Part shown: positions 7,671-18,535 of the stretch, one piece after another
Layout of the letters: every line of letters starts with the position of its first letter
Position numbering within the stretch: the stretch's first letter is position 1
DNA from: Rhizobium sp. AQ_MP
GTDB lineage: Bacteria; Pseudomonadota; Alphaproteobacteria; Rhizobiales; Rhizobiaceae
Direction of reading: 5' to 3'
Assembly (NCBI RefSeq): GCF_014237835.1
Contig: NZ_JACJVI010000001.1
Coordinates: forward strand, 248,001-312,000
Length of the DNA: 64,000 nucleotides
Made by a program: the position numbers and the translations under genes
The notes under the pieces: model-generated
The model's database searches: none
Told to the model about the DNA's origin: nothing
Seen by the model: only the letters and a program-made list of their open reading frames with translations

Positions 7671-9956
7671 TCAGACCGCCGCGTTATAGGCCGCGATCGC
7701 CGCCATGTTGACGATGTCGCTGTCCTTGGCACCCATCTGGGCGATCTGGACGGACTTGTCGAGGCCGATCAACAGCGGCCCCATCACGGTCAGTCCGCCC
7801 AGTTCCTGCAGCATCTTGGTCGAGATCGCCGCCGAATGGATCGCCGGCATGACCAGCACATTGGCTGTGCCCGACAGGCGGCAGAACGGATACTGCTCCA
7901 TCCGATGCTGGTTGAGCGCAATGTCGGCACCCATCTCGCCGTCATATTCGAAGGACACGCCGCGCCGGTCGAGGACCTTCACGGCCTCGCGTACTCGCTC
8001 GGAGCGCTCCCCGGTCGGATGCCCGAAGGTGGAGTATGCAAGCAAAGCGACGCGCGGCTCAAGCCCGAGTCTATGGGCAACGCCGGCGGCCTCTTCGGCG
8101 ATGTCGGCCAGCTCCTCGGCGGTCGGCATGTCATGCACGGCGGTATCCGCCACCACGATCGTGCGCCCGCGGGCAAGCGCCAGCGACACGCCGATCACCC
8201 GGTGCCCGGGGGCCGTGTCGATGCAGCGGCGCACGTCCTCCAGTGCGGTAGAATAATTGCGCGTCGTGCCGGTCACCATCGCATCGGCATCGCCGAGCGC
8301 CACCATGCAGGCGGCAAAGTGGTTGCGGTCCGTATTGATCAGCCGCTGCGCATCGCGATGCAGATAGCCCTTCCGCTGCAGGCGGGCATAGAGATATTCG
8401 GTATAGGCATCGACGCGGGTCGACATGCGGGCATTGACCACCTCGATGCCCGGACGATCGAGATCGATCCCCGCCCGCTCGGCCGTCGCCTTCAGCGGCT
8501 CGTCGCGGCCAAGCAGGATGGCCGTTCCCAGTCCCTGGTTGACGAAGGAGATCGCCGCGCGCATCACTTGCTCCTCTTCGCCCTCGGCAAAGACGACCCG
8601 CTTCGGATGGCTGCGAACTTGTTCGTAGATGCGCTGCGTGGCAGCCGCGATCGGGTCGCGGCGGGCCGAGAGCTCATGCGCATAGGCGCCGAGATCCTCG
8701 ATTTCCTTGCGCGCCACGCCGGTCTCCATTGCGGCCTTGGCAACAGCGACGGGGATCGCCGAGATCAGGCGCGGGTCGAAGGGGACCGGGATGATGTATT
8801 GCGGCCCGAAGCGTGGCCGCTGGCCCTGATAGGCGGCCGCCACATCGTCAGGCACGTCCTCGCGCGCCAGATTAGCCAGCGCCCGGACGGCGGCAATCTT
8901 CATCGCGTCATTGATCTGGCTGGCGCGCACGTCGAGCGCGCCGCGGAAGATGTAAGGGAAGCCCAGAACATTGTTCACCTGGTTCGGATAGTCCGATCGA
9001 CCGGTGGCCATGATCGCATCCGAGCGGATTTCGGCGACCTCTTCCGGCGTGATTTCCGGATCCGGATTGGCCATCGCAAAGATGATCGGATTGTCCGCCA
9101 TTGAGGCGATCATGTCGGCGGAGAAGGCGCCCTTTTGTGACAGGCCGAACACGACGTCGGCCCCTTCCATCGCCTCGCGCAGCGTCCGCCTGTCGGTCTT
9201 GACTGCGTGGGCAGACTTCCACTGGTTCATGCCCTCGGTGCGGCCCTGATAGATCACGCCCTTGGTGTCGCAGAGAATGATGTTCTCGCCGTTGAAGCCC
9301 ATGGCCTTGATCAGCTCGATGCAGGCGATGGCCGCAGCGCCCGCGCCATTGCAGACGAGCTTGGTCGTCTTGAAGTCCCGTCCCGTCAGTTCCAGCGCAT
9401 TGATCAGGCCAGCCGCTGCGATGATCGCGGTCCCGTGCTGATCGTCGTGGAAGACCGGAATGTCCATCAGTTCGCGGAGGCGGCTCTCGATGATGAAGCA
9501 GTCCGGCGCCTTGATGTCTTCGAGATTGATGCCGCCGAAGGAGGGGCCGAGGTAACGCACGCAGTTGATGAACTCGTCGACATTTTCGGTGTCGACCTCA
9601 ATGTCGATCGAATCGACATCGGCAAAGCGCTTGAAGAGAACGGACTTGCCTTCCATGACCGGCTTGGACGCGAGCGCCCCGAGATTGCCGAGGCCCAGGA
9701 TCGCGGTGCCGTTCGAGATGACGGCGACCATGTTGCCGCGCGTGGTGTAGTCGTAAGCTGTAGCCGGATCGGCGGCGATCGCCTTCACGGGAACGGCAAC
9801 GCCAGGGGAATAGGCGAGCGACAGATCTCGCTGCGTGGCCATCGCCTTGGTCGGCGTGATCTCCAGCTTGCCGGGCCGCCCCTGGGAGTGAAAGTCCAGC
9901 GCTTCCTGTTCCGTGACCGACACCTTCGTCCGGCCGGTCTTCGTCTCGCTTGCCAT
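7671..9956 (-). CDS. tme: NADP-dependent malic enzyme with C-terminal phosphotransacetylase domain
   Basis: Oxidative decarboxylation of malate to pyruvate with NADP. The 761-residue hybrid has a malic enzyme domain (about 20-430, with LAYSPGVAVP, FHDDQHGTAII and VCNGAGAAAIAC) and a phosphotransacetylase-like domain (about 440-755, with VFAEGEEEQVMRAA). The PTA part is thought to be regulatory rather than catalytic in this family. ATG at 9956 follows GAGGGGAAG; the reading frame extends upstream to 10055 but without a better start. The remembered neighbourhood (olsB-tme-mutS-glnD) suggests the NADP enzyme Tme rather than the NAD enzyme Dme. Confidence 0.9.
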   Translation of the reverse strand: MASETKTGRTKVSVTEQEALDFHSQGRPGKLEITPTKAMATQRDLSLAYSPGVAVPVKAIAADPATAYDYTTRGNMVAVISNGTAILGLGNLGALASKPVMEGKSVLFKRFADVDSIDIEVDTENVDEFINCVRYLGPSFGGINLEDIKAPDCFIIESRLRELMDIPVFHDDQHGTAIIAAAGLINALELTGRDFKTTKLVCNGAGAAAIACIELIKAMGFNGENIILCDTKGVIYQGRTEGMNQWKSAHAVKTDRRTLREAMEGADVVFGLSQKGAFSADMIASMADNPIIFAMANPDPEITPEEVAEIRSDAIMATGRSDYPNQVNNVLGFPYIFRGALDVRASQINDAMKIAAVRALANLAREDVPDDVAAAYQGQRPRFGPQYIIPVPFDPRLISAIPVAVAKAAMETGVARKEIEDLGAYAHELSARRDPIAAATQRIYEQVRSHPKRVVFAEGEEEQVMRAAISFVNQGLGTAILLGRDEPLKATAERAGIDLDRPGIEVVNARMSTRVDAYTEYLYARLQRKGYLHRDAQRLINTDRNHFAACMVALGDADAMVTGTTRNYSTALEDVRRCIDTAPGHRVIGVSLALARGRTIVVADTAVHDMPTAEELADIAEEAAGVAHRLGLEPRVALLAYSTFGHPTGERSERVREAVKVLDRRGVSFEYDGEMGADIALNQHRMEQYPFCRLSGTANVLVMPAIHSAAISTKMLQELGGLTVMGPLLIGLDKSVQIAQMGAKDSDIVNMAAIAAYNAAV

Positions 9957-10070
9957 GCTTCCCCTCACCTTGTTGTGGGCAGCGGGCGAACGCCGGCCCA
10001 TCCTGGTTGTGTTTCCTCGCCTTAAGTCGTTAGTGTCACAGCGCATCCTTTTCAAGAAAACATTGAGCCC

Positions 10071-12806
10071 GTGACGCTATATCAAGCCACCCCGAGTGAT
10101 GTCCTGAATGTCGCCGAGCTGACGTCAGAGGAAAGCCGCGCCACGGCGACCCCGATGATGGAGCAGTATATCGAGATCAAGGCCGCCAATCCGGGCAGCC
10201 TGCTGTTTTACCGCATGGGCGATTTCTACGAGCTCTTTTTCGAGGATGCGGTCGATGCCTCCCGAGCGCTCGGCATTACGCTGACGAAGCGCGGACAGCA
10301 TCTCGGCCAGGATATCCCGATGTGTGGCGTGCCGGTGCACGCGGCCGATGACTACCTGCAGAAGCTGATCACGCTCGGCTTCCGCGTCGCCGTCTGCGAG
10401 CAGGTCGAAGATCCGGCCGAAGCCAAGAAGCGCGGCTCGAAGTCGGTCGTCAAACGCGACGTCGTGCGGCTCGTCACGCCGGGCACGCTGACCGAGGAAA
10501 AGCTACTCTCGCCCTTCGAATCCAACTATCTGATGGCGCTCGCACGCATTCGGGGCGGCTCCGCCCCGCAGCTCGCGCTCGCCTGGATCGACATCTCCAC
10601 CGGCATTTTCCGCCTGGCCGAGACGACCGAGACGCGTCTGCTCGCCGACATCCTGCGTATCGAGCCGCGCGAGCTGATCGTGCCGGACACGCTTTTCCAC
10701 GACGAGGAGCTGAAGCCCGCCTTCGACGTGCTCGGCCGTGTCGTCGTGCCCCAGCCCGCCGTGCTCTTCGACAGCGCCAGCGCCGAGGGCCGCATTGCCC
10801 GCTACTTCGGCGTCGGAACGCTGGATGGCTTCGGCGCCTTCTCGCGCGCCGAAATCGCCGCTGCGGCTGCTGCTGTCGCTTATGTCGAAAAGACCCAGAT
10901 TTCCGAGCGCCCGCCGCTCGGCCTGCCCGAGCGCCAGAACGCAGCTTCGACCCTCTTCATCGACCCGGCAACCCGCGCCAATCTGGAGCTGGTGAAGACG
11001 CTGTCGGGCGAGCGCAATGGCTCGCTCCTGAAGGCGATCGACCGCACCGTGACAGGTGGCGGCGCGCGTCTGCTCGCCGAACGCCTGATGTCGCCGCTGA
11101 CAGATCCCGAAGCGATTGCAGAGCGGCAGGATTCCATCGCCTTCCTGCTGGCCGACGGCCTGCTCGTCGACCGCTTGCGCGATGCCCTGAAGCGCGTGCC
11201 CGACATGCCGCGCGCGCTGTCCCGCCTGGCGCTTGATCGTGGTGGCCCGCGTGATCTCGGCGCCATCGTCGCTGGCCTTGCCGCCTCCGCCGAGGTCGGT
11301 CGCCTGCTCGATCCGGCGAGCCTGCCGAAGGAACTCACGGAGGCCTTGGCCGATCTCGCGGCGCTCCCCGCCGATCTTGGCTCCAGCCTTGCATCGATGC
11401 TGGCCGACGAGCTTCCGCTCCTGAAGCGTGACGGCGGCTTCCTGCGCGATGGTGCAATTCCAGAGCTCGACGAACTGCGCGCACTGCGCGACCAGTCCCG
11501 CCGGGTGATCGCGGGGCTGCAGCTGCAATATGCCGAGGAAACCGGCATCAAGTCGCTGAAGATCAAGCACAACAATGTGCTCGGCTATTTCATTGAGGTG
11601 ACCGCCGGGAATGCCGGTCCGATGACCGACACGGATGAGGCGAAGTCCCGTTTCATCCATCGCCAGACCATGGCCAATGCCATGCGCTTCACGACGACCG
11701 AACTTGCCGATCTCGAAAGCCGCATCGCCAATGCCGCCGGTCAGGCGCTCTCGCTGGAACTGGCGGCCTTTGACCAGATGGTGTCTCAGGTGATTGCCGC
11801 TGCCGAGCCGATCAAGGCCGCCGCGAGGGCGCTTTCCGTGATTGATGTCGCCGCCGGTCTTGCTGCCCTTGCGGAAGAGCAGGGCTATTGCCGCCCGCTG
11901 GTCGATGACAGCAGGATGTTCTCGATCACCGCCGGCCGCCATCCGGTCGTCGAGCAGGCGCTCCGCCGCCAGGCCGCAAGCCCCTTCATCGCCAACGATT
12001 GCGACTTGTCGCCGAGCGATACCAAAGGCCCCGGCGCGATCTGGCTGCTCACCGGTCCAAATATGGGCGGTAAGTCGACCTTCCTGCGCCAGAACGCTCT
12101 GATCGCCATCATGGCCCAGATGGGCTCCTTCGTTCCCGCCGGTGCCGCGCATGTTGGGATCGTCGATCGCCTCTTCTCCCGCGTCGGTGCTTCCGATGAT
12201 CTGGCGCGCGGCCGCTCCACCTTCATGGTCGAGATGGTCGAAACGGCCGCCATCCTCAATCAGGCGACGGATCGTTCGCTGGTTATCCTGGATGAAATCG
12301 GCCGTGGTACGGCGACCTTCGACGGCCTTTCCATCGCCTGGGCTGCCGTCGAGCATCTGCATGAGGCCAACCGGTGCCGCTCGCTCTTTGCCACCCACTT
12401 CCACGAACTGACGGCGCTGTCGGAAAAACTCGCTCGCATGTCGAATGTCACCATGCGCGTCAAGGAATGGGATGGCGACGTCATCTTCCTGCATGAGGTC
12501 GGCCCCGGTGCTGCCGACCGCTCCTATGGCATCCAGGTTGCCCGTCTTGCCGGTCTGCCGGCAGCCGTTGTGTCGCGTGCCCGGGAGGTCCTGACCCGGC
12601 TCGAAGACAGCGATCGTAAGAACCCGGCTGCCCAGCTGATCGACGATTTGCCCCTCTTCCAGGTTGCGGTCCGCCGCGAGGAGATCCAGAAGGCCGGCCC
12701 CTCCAAGGTAGAGGAAGCCCTGCGGTCACTCGATCTTGACGATCTGACGCCTCGCCAGGCGCTCGATGCGCTCTATGATCTCAAGAAACAACTTGGCAAG
12801 CCTTGA
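10071..12806 (+). CDS. mutS: DNA mismatch repair protein MutS
   Basis: Recognises mismatches and small loops and recruits MutL. The 911-residue product has the mismatch-binding GDFYELF at residues 50-56 (Phe52 and Glu54 correspond to the Phe-x-Glu wedge). The C-terminal ABC-type ATPase has Walker [10 protein letters not shown] near residue 662 and Walker [12 protein letters not shown] near 735. The first 28 residues are an extension before [10 protein letters not shown], as in other rhizobial MutS proteins. The GTG start has no strong ribosome-binding site, so the true start could differ. It is divergent from tme. Confidence 0.96.
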   Translation: MTLYQATPSDVLNVAELTSEESRATATPMMEQYIEIKAANPGSLLFYRMGDFYELFFEDAVDASRALGITLTKRGQHLGQDIPMCGVPVHAADDYLQKLITLGFRVAVCEQVEDPAEAKKRGSKSVVKRDVVRLVTPGTLTEEKLLSPFESNYLMALARIRGGSAPQLALAWIDISTGIFRLAETTETRLLADILRIEPRELIVPDTLFHDEELKPAFDVLGRVVVPQPAVLFDSASAEGRIARYFGVGTLDGFGAFSRAEIAAAAAAVAYVEKTQISERPPLGLPERQNAASTLFIDPATRANLELVKTLSGERNGSLLKAIDRTVTGGGARLLAERLMSPLTDPEAIAERQDSIAFLLADGLLVDRLRDALKRVPDMPRALSRLALDRGGPRDLGAIVAGLAASAEVGRLLDPASLPKELTEALADLAALPADLGSSLASMLADELPLLKRDGGFLRDGAIPELDELRALRDQSRRVIAGLQLQYAEETGIKSLKIKHNNVLGYFIEVTAGNAGPMTDTDEAKSRFIHRQTMANAMRFTTTELADLESRIANAAGQALSLELAAFDQMVSQVIAAAEPIKAAARALSVIDVAAGLAALAEEQGYCRPLVDDSRMFSITAGRHPVVEQALRRQAASPFIANDCDLSPSDTKGPGAIWLLTGPNMGGKSTFLRQNALIAIMAQMGSFVPAGAAHVGIVDRLFSRVGASDDLARGRSTFMVEMVETAAILNQATDRSLVILDEIGRGTATFDGLSIAWAAVEHLHEANRCRSLFATHFHELTALSEKLARMSNVTMRVKEWDGDVIFLHEVGPGAADRSYGIQVARLAGLPAAVVSRAREVLTRLEDSDRKNPAAQLIDDLPLFQVAVRREEIQKAGPSKVEEALRSLDLDDLTPRQALDALYDLKKQLGKP

Positions 12807-12899
12807 CCGGTAGAGTTGCCTGTCAATCGCGCCCGAAAGGCGCTATAGCGCCACCAATCCCGGCTGATTCCCGGGTTTCCAAGAGATGATGCCGCCCCC

Positions 12900-15749
12900 A
12901 TGGCCAAAGCAGACCTCGCCTTCGACGACCTCCTCGACATCGACGCCCTGAAAGCGTCCTGTAAAGCAGTGGCCGAGGCCGGATCCGGCAACATGCTCGA
13001 GACCCGCTCGAAGCTCCTGCCGATCCTGAAGAAGGCGTCCGCCGATGCGCGGGAACAGGCGCGCCTGAAGCTCTTCGAGGATGGCAGCGGCATGAACTGC
13101 GCCAACCGCATCTCCTGGATCCAGGACCAGCTGATCTCGGTCATTTTCGATTTCGCCCGCACCCATGTCTATCCGAAGGATACGAATGGCCTCTCCGTCG
13201 CGGCTGTCGGTGGTTATGGCCGCGGCACGCTGGCACCCGGCTCCGACATCGACCTGCTCTTCCTGCTGCCGGCCAAGGCCGGTCCCGCCATGCACAAGGC
13301 GGTCGAGTTCGTGCTCTATCTGCTCTGGGATGTCGGCTTCAAGGTTGGCCATGCGACCCGCACAGTTGAGGAATGCATCCGCCTCTCGAAGTCGGACATG
13401 ACCATTCGCACGGCGATCCTCGAAACGCGTCATATCTGCGGCGACGAGGCGCTGGTGACTGAACTCCAGCACCGCTTCGACCAGGAGGTGACGACCGGCA
13501 CCGCGCCGGAATTCATCGCCGCCAAGCTTGCCGAACGCGATGAGCGCCATCGCAAGGCGGGCGACAGCCGTTATCTGGTCGAGCCCAACGTCAAGGAAGG
13601 CAAGGGCGGTCTGCGCGATCTGCAGACCCTCTTCTGGATCGCCAAATACAATTACCACGTCCGCGATACCGACGATCTGGTCCGCCTCGGCGTCCTCTCG
13701 CGCCATGAATGGCGCCTTTTCCAGAAGGCCGATGACTTCCTCTGGGCCGTCCGCTGCCACATGCATTACCTGACGGGTAAGCCCGAAGAGCGGCTCTACT
13801 TCGATATCCAGCCGGAGATTGCCAAGAGCCTGGGGTATCAGGCCCGCCCGGGTCTCTCCGCAGTCGAACGCTTCATGAAGCACTACTTCCTGGTGGCCAA
13901 GGATGTCGGCGATCTCACGCGCATCTTTGCCGCAGCGTTGGAAGACCAGCAGGCCAAGGCCGCTCCCGGCATCGGCGGCATGCTCGGCCGCTTTGCCAAC
14001 CGACCGCGCAAGATCCCCGGTGCCAGCGAATTCATCGATGATCGCGGCCGCATTGCGCTCGCCGATCCCGGTGTCTTCAAGAAGGACCCGATGTCGATCA
14101 TGCGCCTCTTCCATGTGGCGGATCTGAACGGGCTCGAATTCCATCCGGATGCGCTCAAAGCCGTCACCCGTTCGCTATCGCTCATCGACAATGATTTCCG
14201 CGAAAGCGAGGAAGCGAACCGTCTCTTCCTGTCGATCCTGACCTCGCGCAAGGATCCTGGTTTCATCCTGCGTCGCATGAACGAAGCCGGCGTGCTCGGT
14301 CGTTTCATGCCGGAATTCGGCAAGATCGTCTCGATGATGCAGTTCAACATGTATCATCACTACACCGTCGACGAGCATCTGATCCGCACCGTCGAGGTGC
14401 TCTCCGAGATCGACAAGGGCAAGGCGGAGGAAATCCACCCGCTCGCCAACAAGATCATGCCGGAGATCGAGGATCGCCAGACCCTCTATGTGGCGGTGCT
14501 ACTGCACGATATCGCCAAGGGCCGTCAGGAGGATCACTCCGTGGCCGGCGCCAAGGTGGCCCGCAAGCTCTGCCCGCGTCTTGGCCTGTCGCCGAAGCAG
14601 ACCGAAATGGTCGCCTGGCTGATCGACCAGCATCTTCTGATGTCCATGGTCGCCCAGACGCGTGACCTGCATGACCGCAAGACGATCACCGACTTTGCCG
14701 AGAAGGTACAGTCGCTCGACCGGTTGAAGATGCTGCTGGTGCTGACGATCTGCGATATCCGCGCGGTCGGCCCCGGCGTCTGGAACGGCTGGAAGGGCCA
14801 GCTTCTACGCACGCTCTATTACGAGACCGAACTTCTGCTCTCCGGCGGCTTCAGCCAGGTGTCCCGCAAGGAGCGCGCCAAGCATGCCGCCGAGCAGCTC
14901 ACCCTGGCGCTCGAGGGCTGGAGCCAGAAGGACCAGCGCACCTACACCAAGCTGCATTACGAGCCCTACCTGCTCTCGGTCGATCTCGAGGATCAGGTGC
15001 GCCACGCCAATTTCATCCGCCAGGCCGACAAATCCGGCCAAGCGCTGGCCACCATGGTGCGCACCCACCAGTTCCATGCGATCACCGAAATCACGGTGCT
15101 CTCACCCGACCATCCGCGCCTGCTGTCGATCATCGCCGGTGCTTGTGCTGCGGCCGGTGCCAACATCGCCGACGCCCAGATCTTCACGACATCAGACGGT
15201 CGCGCACTCGACACGATCCTGATCAACCGCGAATTCCCGATCGATGAGGACGAGATGCGTCGCGGAGCGACGATCTCCAAGATGATCGAGGACGTGCTCT
15301 CCGGCCGCAAGCGCCTGCCGGAAGTCATCGCCACGCGGTCGAAGGGCAAGAAGAAGAACAAGACCTTCCCGGTCCAGCCGGACGTGCGCATTTCCAACGC
15401 GCTCTCCAACAAGTTCACCGTCATCGAGGTGGAATGCCTCGACCGTATCGGTCTTCTCGCCGAGATCACCGCAGCCCTCTCGGATCTCTCACTCGACATC
15501 CAGTCTGCCCGTATCACCACCTTCGGCGAGAAGGTGATCGACACCTTCTACGTCACCGACCTTGTGGGCCAGAAGGTGACCAACGAGAACCGGCAGGCCA
15601 ACATCGTCGCAAGACTGAAGCCTGTCATGATCGATCAGCAGGACGATCCGAAGGATCAGGCCAGCAAGGATCAGCCCGCAGCCGCCGGCTCCGTCACGAC
15701 GCTGCCGCAGTCGCGCAGCATCGTCCCGCCGAAAAAGGCCAGGGCGTGA
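12900..15749 (+). CDS. glnD: Bifunctional PII uridylyltransferase/uridylyl-removing enzyme
   Basis: Nitrogen-status sensor that uridylylates PII proteins when glutamine is low and deuridylylates them when it is high. The 949-residue product has a nucleotidyltransferase domain with [17 protein letters not shown] at 104-120 (Asp116 and Asp118 metal ligands). An HD domain has [14 protein letters not shown] at about 536-549. Two ACT domains (about 730-800 and 845-920) bind glutamine. It is followed 4 bases later by murJ, as in many rhizobia. Confidence 0.96.
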   Translation: MAKADLAFDDLLDIDALKASCKAVAEAGSGNMLETRSKLLPILKKASADAREQARLKLFEDGSGMNCANRISWIQDQLISVIFDFARTHVYPKDTNGLSVAAVGGYGRGTLAPGSDIDLLFLLPAKAGPAMHKAVEFVLYLLWDVGFKVGHATRTVEECIRLSKSDMTIRTAILETRHICGDEALVTELQHRFDQEVTTGTAPEFIAAKLAERDERHRKAGDSRYLVEPNVKEGKGGLRDLQTLFWIAKYNYHVRDTDDLVRLGVLSRHEWRLFQKADDFLWAVRCHMHYLTGKPEERLYFDIQPEIAKSLGYQARPGLSAVERFMKHYFLVAKDVGDLTRIFAAALEDQQAKAAPGIGGMLGRFANRPRKIPGASEFIDDRGRIALADPGVFKKDPMSIMRLFHVADLNGLEFHPDALKAVTRSLSLIDNDFRESEEANRLFLSILTSRKDPGFILRRMNEAGVLGRFMPEFGKIVSMMQFNMYHHYTVDEHLIRTVEVLSEIDKGKAEEIHPLANKIMPEIEDRQTLYVAVLLHDIAKGRQEDHSVAGAKVARKLCPRLGLSPKQTEMVAWLIDQHLLMSMVAQTRDLHDRKTITDFAEKVQSLDRLKMLLVLTICDIRAVGPGVWNGWKGQLLRTLYYETELLLSGGFSQVSRKERAKHAAEQLTLALEGWSQKDQRTYTKLHYEPYLLSVDLEDQVRHANFIRQADKSGQALATMVRTHQFHAITEITVLSPDHPRLLSIIAGACAAAGANIADAQIFTTSDGRALDTILINREFPIDEDEMRRGATISKMIEDVLSGRKRLPEVIATRSKGKKKNKTFPVQPDVRISNALSNKFTVIEVECLDRIGLLAEITAALSDLSLDIQSARITTFGEKVIDTFYVTDLVGQKVTNENRQANIVARLKPVMIDQQDDPKDQASKDQPAAAGSVTTLPQSRSIVPPKKARA

Positions 15750-15753
15750 GAGA

Positions 15754-17364
15754 ATGAGCCTCGTCAAGAAATTCATGACCGTCGGCGGGGCGACGCTCGG
15801 CAGCCGCATTTTCGGCTTTGCCCGCGAAACCCTGATGGCGGCAGCACTCGGCACAGGCCCGGTCGCCGACGTCTTCTACGCCGCCTTCCGCTTCCCCAAT
15901 CTCTTTCGCCGGCTTTTTGCCGAGGGCGCCTTCAACGCCGCCTTCGTGCCGCTCTTTGCCAAGGAGATCGAAGCGAACGGCATTGATGGCGCGAAGCGCT
16001 TTTCCGAGGAAGTCTTCGGCGTCCTGTTTTCGGTTCTGCTCATTCTGACCATGGGCATGCAGCTTTCGATGCCACTGCTCGTGCAGTGGATCATAGCCCC
16101 GGGCTTTGCCGATGATCCGGAAAAGTTCAGCCTGACGGTGCGCCTTGCGATCGTCATGTTCCCCTATCTGATGTGTATGTCGCTGACGGCCATGCTGAGC
16201 GGGATGCTGAACTCGCTGCATCACTTCTTCGCCGCCGCCATAGCACCCGTTTTCCTCAATGTGCTGATGATCGGGGCGCTGGCCTGGGCGCTGTGGACGG
16301 GAGCTGATCCCGCCGCGACCGCCTGGGCCTTGTCCTGGTCGGTCCTGGGGGCGGGTCTTCTGCAGATGGCCGTCGTCTATATCGGCGTGCGCCATGCTGG
16401 CATCCGCATCGGCTTCAAGCGTCCGCGTTTCACGCCGAACGTCAAGCGTCTGCTGGTGCTGGCCGTGCCCGCCGCGATTACCGGCGGCATTACCCAGATC
16501 AATCAGCTTATCGGTCAGGCCATCGCCTCGACCAAGGAAGGCGCGATCTCGGCCCTGCAATATGCCGACCGCATTTACCAGCTGCCCCTCGGCGTCGTCG
16601 GTGTTGCGGTCGCCGTCGTGCTGTTGCCGGAACTCGCCCGTGCGCTCAAGGGCGGACACATGAAGGAGGCGGAAACCCTCCAGAACCGCTCGATCGAGTT
16701 CGTTCTCTTCCTGACGCTGCCGGCCGCCGCCGCCATCTGGGTACTCTCCGACGAGATCATCCGCGTGCTCTATGAGCGCGGTGCCTTCTCCGAGCAGAAC
16801 ACCGCCGTCGTTGCCTCGATCCTCGCCATCTATGGCATCGGTCTGCCCGGCTTCGTTCTGATCAAGGCGCTGCAACCGGGTTACTATGCCCGCGAAGACA
16901 CCAAGACGCCGATGCGCTTCACCATGGTCTCGGTCGCGCTGAACACTGGGCTTGCCATCACGCTTTTCCCGATCTTCGAGGAAAGCGGCATCGCGATCGC
17001 CGAAGCCGCTGCCGGCTGGACCAACACCATTCTTTTGTTTTCCGTCCTGCTCTGGCGCGGTCACCTGATCTTCGAATGGTCACTGCTCACGCGCACGCTC
17101 CGCCTGATCGTCGCCTCTGCAATCATGGCCGGTCTGCTCGTCTACCTCTCCGATCGCTGGTCCGCCTGGCTGGCGCCGTCCAGCCCACTGCTTGACCAGG
17201 TGATGGCGCTCGGTGGTCTCGTGGTGATCGCCATGCCCGCCTATTTCGGCATCGCCTTCCTGATCGGCGGCGCCGATTTCGGCATGGTACGCCGCAGCCT
17301 CAAGCGCCGGAAAAAGACCGCTGCCGAGCCCGCGACGACCCCGACGGATACGGATCAGCAGTAG
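15754..17364 (+). CDS. murJ: Lipid II flippase MurJ (MviN family)
   Basis: Multi-pass inner-membrane flippase that moves lipid II outward for peptidoglycan synthesis. The 536-residue product shows about 14 hydrophobic segments and the family N-terminus (GSRIFGFARETLMAAALGTG, then FRFPNLFRRLFAEGAFNAAF). The short Lys/Arg-rich C-terminal tail is cytoplasmic. It begins 4 bases after the glnD stop. Its last 10 bases overlap the 3' end of the convergent peptidase gene. Confidence 0.95.
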   Translation: MSLVKKFMTVGGATLGSRIFGFARETLMAAALGTGPVADVFYAAFRFPNLFRRLFAEGAFNAAFVPLFAKEIEANGIDGAKRFSEEVFGVLFSVLLILTMGMQLSMPLLVQWIIAPGFADDPEKFSLTVRLAIVMFPYLMCMSLTAMLSGMLNSLHHFFAAAIAPVFLNVLMIGALAWALWTGADPAATAWALSWSVLGAGLLQMAVVYIGVRHAGIRIGFKRPRFTPNVKRLLVLAVPAAITGGITQINQLIGQAIASTKEGAISALQYADRIYQLPLGVVGVAVAVVLLPELARALKGGHMKEAETLQNRSIEFVLFLTLPAAAAIWVLSDEIIRVLYERGAFSEQNTAVVASILAIYGIGLPGFVLIKALQPGYYAREDTKTPMRFTMVSVALNTGLAITLFPIFEESGIAIAEAAAGWTNTILLFSVLLWRGHLIFEWSLLTRTLRLIVASAIMAGLLVYLSDRWSAWLAPSSPLLDQVMALGGLVVIAMPAYFGIAFLIGGADFGMVRRSLKRRKKTAAEPATTPTDTDQQ

Positions 17365-17774
17365 GTCCAGGTCCGTTTCGGCCCAATATCGACATGCACG
17401 ATGCCGTTGCAGTAGCGCCCGATCCCGCCAATGCCGGGCGCGGTGCGCGCAGCGGCAACGATCTTCTTTTCCGAGACGCCGGGCACGCGGATATCCGCGG
17501 CAAAACAGTGGCTGTGCTGGGAGCGCCCGGAACGCGGGCGGTGGCCGGAGGTGACGACCGGTTTCTTCCCGGTCTTCTTGGCGATGTGGGCGAGGATCGC
17601 CTTCAGTTCGTCGGGAAAGCAGTTGGCTTTGACGCTGACCCGCTGCAGCGTATAGGCGACCGTCGTATCATGTTTCATGAAGAAGTGACGCTTCTTCTTC
17701 TCCACGGCCTCGACGGGAGAGAGGAGACAGAGCGAAAGAACGCAGCCGAGCGCGACGCGAAACAAAGTGCGCAT
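17355..17774 (-). CDS. Secreted M15-type (DUF882-like) peptidase
   Basis: A 139-residue exported protein with a signal peptide (cleavage near SPVEA, residue 23). It carries the zinc-site pattern SxHxxxxAxD in SQHSHCFAADI (His87, Asp94) and a later HVDIG (His127), typical of small D-Ala-D-Ala carboxypeptidase-like M15 domains acting on peptidoglycan. The usual upstream phrase VTSGHRPRSG is present. It converges on murJ with a 10-base overlap. Enzymatic activity is inferred from the zinc ligands. Confidence 0.75.
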   Translation of the reverse strand: MRTLFRVALGCVLSLCLLSPVEAVEKKKRHFFMKHDTTVAYTLQRVSVKANCFPDELKAILAHIAKKTGKKPVVTSGHRPRSGRSQHSHCFAADIRVPGVSEKKIVAAARTAPGIGGIGRYCNGIVHVDIGPKRTWTYC

Positions 17775-18024
17775 GAGTGACCTTCTGGAATGGGATTGTT
17801 GTTTTGAGCGATCCAGATCGCTTTCGGCAGTTTTTTATTCCCGCAAATGTGTCAAATTTGGTGCGCTTTGCTCATTTCTATTTTTTGGGGCGTTGTGGGT
17901 ACGCGAATCGCTGTTTCTGAATGTCGCCAATTCATTCCCTAAACCACTCGATTCTGGGAGGAAATTTCCCTATGCGTGACATCGAGAGCCTCCGCGTCAC
18001 ACATCGAACCGAAAGTGCGATTTC

Positions 18025-18423
18025 ATGAGCGCAAACAGCCTCTTTCTCGTCAGCCTCGTCGTCGACAGCTACGATCGGGCCAAGGCCTTCTACTGCGACA
18101 GCCTCGGCTTCGACTGCTTGGAAGACACCGCGATGCCCGACGGCAAGCGTTGGCTGGTGGTCCGTCCCAGAGGCGGCGAGGGGGCTTCAATCCTTCTTGC
18201 CCAGGCCTCGGACGAGGCCCAGCGCGCTGCGATCGGAAACCAGACCGGCGGCCGTGTCGGCTTCTTCCTGCGGACGGACGATTTCGCCCGCGATCACCGC
18301 CGCTTCACGGAAGCCGGCGTGCTCTTCCAGGAGGAGCCACGCCACGAGCCTTATGGAACCGTCGTCGTCTTCCAGGATCTCTATGGCAATCTCTGGGATC
18401 TGATCGAGCCGGCCAAGGCTTGA
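18025..18423 (+). CDS. VOC/glyoxalase-family protein
   Basis: A 132-residue single vicinal-oxygen-chelate domain with paired beta-alpha-beta-beta-beta units: FLVSLVVDSYDRAKAFYCDS at the N-terminus and a C-terminal half ending VVVFQDLYGNLWDLIEP. Metal-ligand glutamates are plausible (EEPRHEPYG, then IEP near the end), but no substrate can be assigned. The 250-base AT-rich upstream gap (17775-18024) contains no convincing gene. It precedes trpS by 112 bases and is probably transcribed separately. Confidence 0.78.
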   Translation: MSANSLFLVSLVVDSYDRAKAFYCDSLGFDCLEDTAMPDGKRWLVVRPRGGEGASILLAQASDEAQRAAIGNQTGGRVGFFLRTDDFARDHRRFTEAGVLFQEEPRHEPYGTVVVFQDLYGNLWDLIEPAKA

Positions 18424-18535
18424 GCGGATGCCTCCGCAGAAGTGAGCGCTTGATTGCACCCCGCCCGCCGTGCATAAGCCGTGACCGACACGCGATCGCA
18501 AGATCGGGCCCTCCACCAGCCTGTTGAGGACAAAA

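Noticed and set aside
10503..12494. 663-codon open frame on the minus strand
   Set aside because: It is fully antisense to mutS, whose Walker A, Walker B and mismatch motifs prove the plus strand is coding. Its composition is the mirror of GC-rich codons and it has no recognisable domain.
15694..17064. 456-codon minus-strand frame rich in Gly/Arg/His
   Set aside because: Antisense to murJ; low-complexity charged sequence with no domain, as expected from reversed membrane-protein codons.
17767..17979. 70-codon plus-strand frame between the M15 peptidase and the VOC gene
   Set aside because: AT-rich non-coding-like DNA, a start inside the neighbouring gene, atypical codon use and no ribosome-binding site.
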